DNA from: Verrucomicrobia bacterium UBA1731
GTDB lineage: Bacteria; Verrucomicrobiota; Kiritimatiellia; RFP12; UBA1067
Assembly: GCA_002317575.1 (NCBI GenBank)
Contig: DCIH01000039.1
Coordinates: 10,672-26,243 of the forward strand
Direction: 5' to 3'
Length of the DNA: 15,572 nt
The stretch's first letter is position 1. Every line of letters begins with the position of its first letter. Position numbers and translations under genes: made by a program. The notes beneath the pieces are model-generated. The model was not told the DNA's origin, searched no databases, and saw only the letters and a list, made by a program, of their open reading frames with translations. Positions 1 to 5,756 of the stretch are shown in pieces.

Positions 1-602
1 AGGAACTCGACGATCTCCTGCACCTCTTCGCGCGCCTCGTCCACGCCGGCGACGTCCTTGAACGAAAGGCGCCTCTTGCCCTTCTCCTCGTTCAGGAGTC
101 GCGCCTTCGACTTGCCGAAGCCGAACGGACCGCCGGTACCGCCCATCTTTCGGTAGCAGATGAACCACAGGAGGCCGACGAAGAAGGCCATGATCAGCAG
201 CTGCTGCACGAAGGAACCGAAAAGGGGCTCCTTCTCCTTGAGCGGACAGTTGATGCCCTGCTCGATGAACATGTCCTGCCAGGCCGCGTTTTCGCCCGGC
301 GCCAGCCGAACGCGAAACGCCACGTTCGTGCCGTGGTCGTCCATCTTTCCGAGGAAATACGTGCTTGCGGAATCCTTCTCGCGGATGCGCGCGACTTCCT
401 TCACGGCGTCCATCATGATGAGTTCGTGGAACTCCGTTTCCGAAAGGTCACGCACCTTCTGCTCCTGCGCCGGATTCAGAAAGCGCATCGCCAGCAGCGT
501 CGTCAGCACCAGCGCCAACACGAACCACCCCGAACGCCCGGGACCCATCGCCGGCGCCTTCGGCGCCTCGCGCGGCACACGTTTCTTCTCTTCTTCGCTC
601 AC
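1..602 (-). CDS. ftsH: ATP-dependent zinc metalloprotease FtsH, N-terminal part (cut by the left window edge)
   Basis: FtsH is a membrane-anchored AAA+ protease that degrades misfolded membrane proteins and some soluble regulators. Only about 200 N-terminal residues are present. A GTG start at 602 gives a short charged cytoplasmic leader, a first membrane segment at about residues 25-41, a periplasmic domain, a second membrane segment at about 123-142, and a glycine-rich linker. It then enters the AAA domain with the family signature FKDVAGVDEAREEVQEIVEF at the window edge. The Walker motifs and the HEXXH zinc site lie outside. A purine-rich AGGGG sits just before the GTG. The gene starts 20 nt after the xylanase stop and may be co-transcribed with it. 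The identification is secure from the pre-AAA motif and the two-membrane-segment layout; the exact start is less certain. Confidence 0.96.
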   Translation of the reverse strand, partial: MSEEEKKRVPREAPKAPAMGPGRSGWFVLALVLTTLLAMRFLNPAQEQKVRDLSETEFHELIMMDAVKEVARIREKDSASTYFLGKMDDHGTNVAFRVRLAPGENAAWQDMFIEQGINCPLKEKEPLFGSFVQQLLIMAFFVGLLWFICYRKMGGTGGPFGFGKSKARLLNEEKGKRRLSFKDVAGVDEAREEVQEIVEF

Positions 603-622
603 GTTCCCCTACCCTCTCCCAA

Positions 623-2209
623 CTACTTCAGCTCCACCAGCTGCGACTGCGTCTTGCCCGCCGCGTCCTTCCACGAAAGACGGTACTTGCCGCGGAAACC
701 GCGGAACGCGACCTTGCCGCCTCCGGCCTTCGCGGAGGACATCGTCTTCCATTCGCGGTTGATCAGGTCGTCCATCGCGAAGTAGCACGTCTTCGGGCGC
801 ATGTCGCGCGTGAAGATGCCGGAGATGGAGGGCTCCCCGGGCGCGCCGCAGTCGTCCACCACGTTCCACCAGGTGATGCCGTTCATCTTCTCCTGCGAGA
901 ACCACGCGCGATAGAGGTTGCGCATGATGATCGCCTGCACCATCTGGCCCTGCGGCGAATTGTCCGGCGCGGTGATCGTGATCTCGGAAAGGTGGATGGG
1001 CTTGCCCGCCTTGGAAATGAGGTCGAAGCGCGCGTCGACGGCCTCGGGACGGAGATGTTCGGGGCCCTTGCCGAGCTTGATGTTGACGCTTTCCGCCGGG
1101 TTGAACAGATGCATCTGCGAGCCCACCATGTCCACGCGCACGCCGTTCGCCTCGAGGTCCTTCGCCTGCTTGAAGAAGTACGGCGCCATATTGTAGTCGT
1201 TCAGGTTGAGCCAAGCGGTCTTGGGCATGTACTTCTGCGCCCACTGGAAGCCCTTGAAGCAGTAGTCGCCCGGCATGAGGCCATACCAGCTCTTCTGGCA
1301 CGGCGTCCCACGCACGGCCTTCTCATCCTGCCAGGCGTGGTAGTCCGTGGCGGACTCGTTCACCACGTCCCAGGAATCGACGCGGCTGCCGTAGCGCTCG
1401 GCGATGTCCTTGATGCGCTTTTCGTAGAAGTCGTTGTACGCCTTCACGAAGGTCGGCACCGTGGCGGCGATCTCCTCCTCGGAAAGCTTCTTGAACACCT
1501 CGCACCACGCCGCAATCCAACCGCGCTCGTTGTCCACCATGTCCTTGACGCCCATCGGCAGCCGCCAGTTGTTCACGGGGATCTTCACGCCCGTCTTCTG
1601 CTCGAGCGCGAACTTCTCGGCGGCGGGGCAGAAGTCGTCCCAAAGCCATGTGGGACGGTGCCATGCGTCGTTGCCCCACACGAGCGGATGGCCGTGGATG
1701 CGGCAACCGCGCGTCTTCAGGAAGTCGATCACGGGATCCGGCGCGGGACGGCGCCAGTGCGGCTCGTCCTTCGGCTGGACGCAACAGTTCCAGAATTCCT
1801 CGGTATCCTTCCAACTCTCCTGGAAGCGCGGCGCGTAGGGATACGGTTCGAGCGTGCGCCAGTAGAACGCGACGGTGGCGGAATTGAAGAGCGTGCCGTA
1901 CAGCTCTTTGTAGCGGTCGTTCCATTCCTTCTTGCCGAGCTGGTTGTAGTTGAAGATGTGGGCGCCGAAGAAGAACCCGTGCGAAATCTGTTCGATCTTG
2001 ACCTCGGCGCCGTCCGGCGCGGCCACGGCGAACGAACCGTCCGCCTTGCGGAACTTCTCGATCTTCGCGTCGATCTTCGCCTGGACATCGTCGTTCCAGA
2101 TCTTCCAGTATTCGTCGGACATCACCGACTTGTCCATCTTGAACGCGCCGAACGCCGTCGCCGCGCAGGCGACCGCCAGAATCGAAAACCAACCTCTCAT
2201 GATGCTCAT
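623..2209 (-). CDS. Secreted glycoside hydrolase family 10 endo-1,4-beta-xylanase
   Basis: This is a retaining GH10 enzyme, predicted to cut the xylan backbone outside the cytoplasm. The protein is 528 aa. The start at 2209 is chosen because GGGAGAAGG lies directly upstream and a hydrophobic signal peptide follows (residues 1-22). A longer open frame upstream has no signal and overlaps dedA. Residues 55-95 form an N-terminal segment ending in FFFGAHIF, typical of GH10 proteins from PVC-type bacteria. Catalytic landmarks are HGHPLVW at 172-178, WDVVNE at 280-285 (acid/base Glu285), HLSE at 406-409 (nucleophile Glu409) and GITWWN at 444-449. A short beta-rich tail follows the barrel. Residues 11-15 (LAVAC) resemble a weak lipobox, so a lipoprotein anchored at Cys15 is an alternative to a freely secreted enzyme. 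Activity on other beta-1,4-glycans is possible. Confidence 0.95.
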   Translation of the reverse strand: MSIMRGWFSILAVACAATAFGAFKMDKSVMSDEYWKIWNDDVQAKIDAKIEKFRKADGSFAVAAPDGAEVKIEQISHGFFFGAHIFNYNQLGKKEWNDRYKELYGTLFNSATVAFYWRTLEPYPYAPRFQESWKDTEEFWNCCVQPKDEPHWRRPAPDPVIDFLKTRGCRIHGHPLVWGNDAWHRPTWLWDDFCPAAEKFALEQKTGVKIPVNNWRLPMGVKDMVDNERGWIAAWCEVFKKLSEEEIAATVPTFVKAYNDFYEKRIKDIAERYGSRVDSWDVVNESATDYHAWQDEKAVRGTPCQKSWYGLMPGDYCFKGFQWAQKYMPKTAWLNLNDYNMAPYFFKQAKDLEANGVRVDMVGSQMHLFNPAESVNIKLGKGPEHLRPEAVDARFDLISKAGKPIHLSEITITAPDNSPQGQMVQAIIMRNLYRAWFSQEKMNGITWWNVVDDCGAPGEPSISGIFTRDMRPKTCYFAMDDLINREWKTMSSAKAGGGKVAFRGFRGKYRLSWKDAAGKTQSQLVELK

Positions 2210-2210
2210 G

Positions 2211-2219
2211 CCTTCTCCC
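2211..2219 (-). promoter_or_regulatory. Ribosome binding site deciding the xylanase start
   Basis: On the minus strand GGGAGAAGG lies immediately 5' of the ATG at 2209. The GGAG core is 5 nt from that ATG but 14 nt from the next in-frame ATG at 2200, so the upstream ATG is preferred. Confidence 0.7.
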
Positions 2220-2237
2220 GTGAAAAACTTTCCGCCG

Positions 2238-2246
2238 ATTATACCA
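2238..2246 (-). promoter_or_regulatory. Extended -10 promoter upstream of the xylanase gene
   Basis: The minus strand reads TGGTATAAT, a perfect -10 hexamer (2238-2243) with the TG extension. It lies in the 52-bp gap between dedA and the xylanase gene. No good -35 is found 16-18 nt upstream. The predicted start of transcription near 2231 leaves an untranslated leader of about 20 nt containing the ribosome binding site. The xylanase is therefore probably expressed independently of the housekeeping genes upstream. Confidence 0.65.
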
Positions 2247-2261
2247 CAGTCAAGACGACTT

Positions 2262-2930
2262 TCATCCGCGGCGGCGCATGACGAGCCTGGAAACGGCCAT
2301 GTATCCCGCCGCCAGCACGAGCGCGCCGAGGATGATCCACACGAGGTGCGCGTCCAACAGCGCCTTGCCGCGGTGGACGAGCTCCACGTACGTGACGTCG
2401 CCCGCGCTGCGGCCGATAGCGTAGCCCGTGAGCGCCAGCACCACGTTCCAGATCCCCGCGCCAAGCCCCGTGAAGAGCGTGAACGCCCCGAGCGGCATCC
2501 GCGAAAGCCCCGCGGGAATCGAGATGAGCTGACGGATCACCGGCACCAGACGGCACACGAACGTGGTGGCCGCGCCGTAGCGGTTGAACACCTCTTCCGC
2601 GCGGTCGAGCGCTTCCGGTTTCACGAAGAACCACTTTCCGTATCTGCGCAGGAACGGCTCGCCGAGCTTCGCGGAAAGCCAGTAGTTGAAGTACGCGCCC
2701 GCGAGCGATCCGACCGTTCCCGCGACGATCGCGACGACGAGATCGACGACGGGCGAACCGAAGGTGAGCTCGCCGCGCGCGGCGAGAAAGCCCGCCGGCA
2801 GCATCACGATTTCGCTCGGGAACGGAATGAACGAACTTTCGACGGCCATGAAGAAGAACGCCAGCGCGAAGCCCCACACGGGCGCGTAGGCGACGATCTG
2901 ATCGAGATGGGCGGCAAGTTGGTCAAGCAT
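2262..2930 (-). CDS. DedA/SNARE-associated family inner-membrane protein
   Basis: This 222-aa multi-pass inner-membrane protein belongs to the DedA (VTT) family. Members are linked to recycling of lipid carriers such as undecaprenyl phosphate and to envelope homeostasis; the exact role here is unknown. Visible family features are the N-terminal acidic re-entrant segment (ESSFIPFPSEIVMLPAGFL), a glycine-rich membrane segment (IVAGTVGSLAGAYFNYWLS), and the conserved RLVPVIRQLISIPAGLSRM loop with its paired arginines. A hydrophobic C-terminal helix ends in a basic tail. The start at 2930 is chosen because GGGAG lies 7 nt upstream. An ATG two codons earlier (2936) overlaps the ABC gene stop as ATGA and is an equally plausible coupled start. 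The gene sits directly behind the ABC ATPase. Confidence 0.92.
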   Translation of the reverse strand: MLDQLAAHLDQIVAYAPVWGFALAFFFMAVESSFIPFPSEIVMLPAGFLAARGELTFGSPVVDLVVAIVAGTVGSLAGAYFNYWLSAKLGEPFLRRYGKWFFVKPEALDRAEEVFNRYGAATTFVCRLVPVIRQLISIPAGLSRMPLGAFTLFTGLGAGIWNVVLALTGYAIGRSAGDVTYVELVHRGKALLDAHLVWIILGALVLAAGYMAVSRLVMRRRG

Positions 2931-2932
2931 GG

Positions 2933-3784
2933 TCATTCTCCCTGAAAGCAGCGGATGGTGCAGGCGCCAATGGCCCGCGGCGGCGGCGCTTCGCGGCGGC
3001 AGCGGTCCGTCGCATGCGGACAACGCGGATGGAACGCGCAGCCGCTCGGCCACGCATTCGGCGGCGGCACGGTGCCGGGGATGTCCGCGAGCGGCGCATC
3101 CATCGGCGCGTCCAACGCCGGCACCGCCGCCAGAAGCCCCTGCGTGTACGGATGGCGCGGATGCGCGAGCACCTCCGCGACCGGTCCCGCTTCCACGATT
3201 TCGCCGGCGTACATCACGTTCACCCAGTCGGACCGTCCCGCGACGAGCCCGAGGTTGTGCGTGATCAACAAAACCGCCATGCCGCTTTCCGCCGCCAGCC
3301 CGTCGACGAGCTCCAGCACGCCGCGCTGCGTCGTCACATCCAAGGCCGTGGTCGGCTCGTCCGCCACCAGCAGCTGCGGCTCCGCGGCAAGCGCCATCGC
3401 GATCATCGCGCGCTGCTGCTGGCCGCCCGAAAGTTCGCACGGATAGGAGTCCGCCACGCGCGCGGGATCGTCCAGTTTGCAGCGCGCGAGCAAGTCGAGA
3501 ATCCGCGCGCGCGCTTCGGCCTTCGAAAGCCCCTTCGGCAGGACCTCGGCAATCTGCCCGCCCACGCGCATCACGGGATTCAAGGATTCGCCCGGATTCT
3601 GGAACACATAGGCCATCTTCACGTCCGGATGGTCCTTCTGGAGCGAAAGCGCCGTCAGGGACTTGCCGCAGCCCGATTCGCCCACGATCGCGACCTTGCC
3701 GTGCTCCGGCACGGAAAAGCACACATCGCGCACGGGCACCGCGTCGCCGAAGGCGATGCGCAGATGGTTCACGACGAGAAGCAT
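2933..3784 (-). CDS. OppD/DppD-like ABC transporter ATP-binding protein with C-terminal Cys motif, internally shortened
   Basis: This nucleotide-binding subunit resembles those of oligopeptide/dipeptide/nickel importers (283 aa). Motifs in order are Walker A GESGCGKS (35-42), Q-loop FQNP (Gln62), signature LSGGQ (118-122), Walker B LLVADE (138-143), H-loop His176, the HPYTQGLL stretch of the Opp/Dpp group, and a C-terminal cysteine cluster (Cys249, 255, 262, 275). That cluster has the spacing known from OppD proteins, where it can hold an iron-sulfur cluster. Only about 20 residues separate the Walker A lysine from the Q-loop glutamine, against about 50 in typical OppD proteins. The beta-subdomain segment carrying the GGEI-F-G-DL pattern is therefore missing. 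No permease or binding-protein gene lies nearby. The ATG at 3784 overlaps miaA by 16 nt; an in-frame GTG at 3811 would add nine residues. Confidence 0.88.
   Translation of the reverse strand: MLLVVNHLRIAFGDAVPVRDVCFSVPEHGKVAIVGESGCGKSLTALSLQKDHPDVKMAYVFQNPGESLNPVMRVGGQIAEVLPKGLSKAEARARILDLLARCKLDDPARVADSYPCELSGGQQQRAMIAMALAAEPQLLVADEPTTALDVTTQRGVLELVDGLAAESGMAVLLITHNLGLVAGRSDWVNVMYAGEIVEAGPVAEVLAHPRHPYTQGLLAAVPALDAPMDAPLADIPGTVPPPNAWPSGCAFHPRCPHATDRCRREAPPPRAIGACTIRCFQGE
2938..2942 (-). promoter_or_regulatory. Ribosome binding site deciding the dedA start
   Basis: GGGAG on the minus strand is 7 nt from the ATG at 2930 but only 1 nt from the ATG at 2936. This favours the inner ATG, although the outer one would give an ATGA overlap with the preceding gene. 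Confidence 0.5.
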
Positions 3785-4461
3785 ACCGTCCACGGTCCTT
3801 TCTCCCGCCACAACGCCCGCACCGCATCAACCGTCGGCTCCACATAGAGCGGCGTCGCCTGATGGCGGAACCATGTGTCCTGGCGCTTCGCGAGCTGGCA
3901 CGTGCGCACATAGATCTTTTCCAGCGTATCCCCGTCCCGGTAGCCGATCGCGAGCGCGGCCGTCTTCGACCAGACGGGATACTGCGCGTGAAGCGCCGCC
4001 TTCTCGGCTTCGAGACCGTCGGCGAACATCTTGTCAAGCCGTGCGCGGATGCGCTCGCGCAGCACGGCGCGGTCCGTCTTCAGCACGGGGTACTCGGGCG
4101 GCGGCTTCTCCCATTTGCGGTCCAAGCCGCGCAGCAGCGCCGAGAAATAAAGCCCCGTGCCGCCCACGATCACGATGGGCTTCTCCGCCGGCACATTCGC
4201 CGCCCACGCGGCGGCGGCGCGCAACCACGCGCCGGAGGAGAACTCCTCGGCGGGCGTCACCACGTCCACCCCGCCCATGGCGAATTCGGCGATCTCCTCG
4301 CGGGACGGCTTGGCCGTGCCCACGTCCATGCCGCGGTACACGAGCATCGAATCCGCGGAAAGAACCGCCGCGCGCATTTCGCGCGCGAGCGTGGCGGCGA
4401 TCGCGGATTTCCCGCTTGCCGTGGGCCCCGCTAAGAGGTACGCTTTTCGAACAAGCTGCAT
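3769..4461 (-). CDS. miaA: tRNA dimethylallyltransferase MiaA, short form lacking most of the insertion domain
   Basis: MiaA transfers a dimethylallyl group from dimethylallyl diphosphate to A37 of tRNAs that read UNN codons. The protein is 230 aa, against about 300-316 usual. Present are the P-loop GPTASGKS (12-19), DSMLVYRGMDVGTAKP (37-52; the usual DSMQ is DSML here), GGTGLY (100-105), the RIRARLDKM-DGL-E stretch (137-153), AIGYRD (171-176) and AKRQDTWFR (191-199, usually RQLTWFR). Between GGTGLY and the RIRARL helix there are only about 30 residues. The helical insertion that normally carries the ND-QR--RALEV pattern is absent. The reading frame is intact, so this is not a simple frameshift. 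The ATG at 4461 is the only reasonable start before the P-loop and overlaps the end of lspA by 31 nt, implying tight translational coupling. Confidence 0.9.
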   Translation of the reverse strand: MQLVRKAYLLAGPTASGKSAIAATLAREMRAAVLSADSMLVYRGMDVGTAKPSREEIAEFAMGGVDVVTPAEEFSSGAWLRAAAAWAANVPAEKPIVIVGGTGLYFSALLRGLDRKWEKPPPEYPVLKTDRAVLRERIRARLDKMFADGLEAEKAALHAQYPVWSKTAALAIGYRDGDTLEKIYVRTCQLAKRQDTWFRHQATPLYVEPTVDAVRALWREKGPWTVCFSS

Positions 4462-4892
4462 GCGATCAGAATCGCCGCCGCCACCGTGATGTAGCTGTCG
4501 GCGACGTTGAAGCACGGGAAATGGTGGCAGCCCCAATGACAGTCGAAGAAGTCCACCACGAACCCATGGTAAAAGCGGTCGAGCACATTGCCGACGATGC
4601 CGGCGTACAGCAGATGCTCCGCGACGAGACCCTGGAAGCCCTTCGGGAAAACGCTCTTGCGCTTCCACACGAGAAACGCGAACGCGAGAACGCCGAACGC
4701 GGCCAGCGGCCACACCTGACCCTGGAACATGCCCCACGCGCAACCGCGGTTCTCGACATACGCCAGATTGAAGAACGGACCGTACGGAACCGGCGGATTG
4801 CCCTTGAGATAAAAAAGCGCCGCCGCCTTCGCGATCTGGTCCACGAGGAGCAGATGCACGACGACGACGAACGAAAACACGAAATGCTTCAT
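4431..4892 (-). CDS. lspA: Lipoprotein signal peptidase (signal peptidase II)
   Basis: LspA is an aspartic protease of the inner membrane that removes signal peptides from diacylglyceryl-modified prolipoproteins. The product is 153 aa, normal for the family. It shows four hydrophobic segments, the VENRG-AWGMF motif (46-55, N-R-G-A-G pattern), GNVLDRFYHGFVVDF (101-115) and FNVADSYI (128-135). The catalytic pair is Asp114 and Asp132. A cysteine/histidine-rich stretch (CHWGCHH, 118-124) lies between the two catalytic aspartates and is unusual in sequence, though its position matches the variable periplasmic loop. The gene follows the DksA-like gene after 7 nt and overlaps miaA by 31 nt. Its own ribosome binding site is weak, so it is probably translated by coupling. 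Confidence 0.96.
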   Translation of the reverse strand: MKHFVFSFVVVVHLLLVDQIAKAAALFYLKGNPPVPYGPFFNLAYVENRGCAWGMFQGQVWPLAAFGVLAFAFLVWKRKSVFPKGFQGLVAEHLLYAGIVGNVLDRFYHGFVVDFFDCHWGCHHFPCFNVADSYITVAAAILIACSLFEKRTS

Positions 4893-4899
4893 CGGCCGG

Positions 4900-5724
4900 T
4901 CAGCGGTTGGCGCCGCCTTCCATCTCGCTCTGGCATTCCATGCAGGTATGCACGAACGGCAGGTTCAGCAGACGCGGCTTGCGGATGAGCTGGCCGCACA
5001 CTTCGCAGATGCCGTATGTGCCGTCCTCGATGCGGTGGAGCGCTTCGTCGATCTTCTGGATGACCTTATTCTGCTCGTCCACCTGGCCGAGGTTCTGCAA
5101 GCGCATGAAGCTGTCGCTGCCGTCCTCGTCCTCGCCCACGCGGTCGATCGTCTGCTCAAGGGCGACATCGCGGAGCGTCGCCGTCTTGCCCGCAAGCTGT
5201 TCGCGCAGTGCGATGAGCGATTTGCGAAACTGCGCCAGGTCGGCGGCCGGAAACTTCATCGTCTCCTTGCCGGCCTTGCGCGTAGTGGGACGGCGCGAAA
5301 GCTTGACGACGGGTGCGGCGGCGGCCTTGCGGTCCGCCTTGGCCGCCTCGCTCTTCATGGATTCCGCGATCGCGAACGCGAAATCCTTCGCGTCGTTCAC
5401 GAACTCCGCCTCGGGCGCCTTGACCTTCTGCACCTTGACGACCATCTTCTTCATCACCGGCTTCTTGGCCGGCTTCTTCACGGGCGCCGCCACGGGCTTG
5501 GACGCGACCTTCTTCACGGGCTTCGCCACGACCTTCTTCGCGGGCTTGACCGCGGCTTTCTTCGTGGGTTTCGCCACAGCCTTCTTCACGGACTTGACCG
5601 CAACCTTCTTCGCGGGTTTCGCCACGGCTTTCTTCACGGGCTTGACCACGACCTTCTTCACGGGCTTCTTCGCCGGCTTCGCGGCGGGCTTCTTCGTCGG
5701 CTTCTTGACTGCGGTTTTCTTCAT
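4900..5724 (-). CDS. DksA/TraR-family zinc-finger protein with a lysine-rich, histone-H1-like N-terminal extension
   Basis: The C-terminal half (about residues 156-274) is a DksA/TraR-type protein: a helical coiled-coil region, then a four-cysteine zinc finger (YGICEVCGQLI ... HTCMEC; Cys240, 243, 261, 264). Family members bind the secondary channel of RNA polymerase and modulate initiation. The coiled-coil tip holds an acidic stretch (GEDEDGSDSF, 197-206) rather than an obvious copy of the E. coli DxxDxA motif. Residues 1-100 are a low-complexity extension of Lys, Ala, Val and Pro with KPxKK repeats, like bacterial histone-H1-type tails. This suggests binding to DNA or RNA, which is inference. 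GGAGG lies 5 nt before the ATG at 5724. The gene follows the long greA by 32 nt and precedes lspA by 7 nt, so all are likely co-transcribed. Confidence 0.9.
   Translation of the reverse strand: MKKTAVKKPTKKPAAKPAKKPVKKVVVKPVKKAVAKPAKKVAVKSVKKAVAKPTKKAAVKPAKKVVAKPVKKVASKPVAAPVKKPAKKPVMKKMVVKVQKVKAPEAEFVNDAKDFAFAIAESMKSEAAKADRKAAAAPVVKLSRRPTTRKAGKETMKFPAADLAQFRKSLIALREQLAGKTATLRDVALEQTIDRVGEDEDGSDSFMRLQNLGQVDEQNKVIQKIDEALHRIEDGTYGICEVCGQLIRKPRLLNLPFVHTCMECQSEMEGGANR
5509..5652 (-). repeat. Six tandem 24-bp coding repeats (octapeptide xxxKPxKK)
   Basis: Residues 25-72 of the DksA-like protein form six back-to-back octapeptides, all of the form xxxKPxKK except the third, which has Ser in place of Pro. 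A further copy at residues 13-20 and a degraded one at 73-80 flank them. The DNA repeats with a 24-bp period but with many silent and conservative changes. The array could expand or contract in frame by slipped replication. Confidence 0.85.
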
Positions 5725-5756
5725 GTCACCCTCCGTTTCGGCGTTTGCTCCGGCGT

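Noticed and set aside
2248..2253. TTGACT as a -35 element for the xylanase promoter
   Set aside because: It lies only 4 nt from the TATAAT hexamer, far too close to act with it, and no -10 is found 16-18 nt downstream of it.
992..2281. Plus-strand open frame of 429 codons antisense to the xylanase
   Set aside because: It is a shadow of the GH10 gene; it extends through the xylanase promoter and has no coherent protein features.
2931..4037. Upstream extension of the dedA reading frame by about 370 codons through the ABC and miaA genes
   Set aside because: The upstream part is Arg-rich out-of-frame translation of the ABC ATPase gene; DedA family proteins begin near the chosen ATG, which has a ribosome binding site.
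3769..4461. miaA considered as a frameshifted pseudogene because of its short length
   Set aside because: The conserved blocks before and after the missing segment are in the same frame without a stop, and C-terminal motifs are intact, so an in-frame short form fits better.
5509..5652. 24-bp periodic repeats considered as a CRISPR or non-coding repeat array
   Set aside because: The repeats have no spacers, stay in one reading frame and encode a regular lysine/proline octapeptide; they are part of the DksA-like gene.
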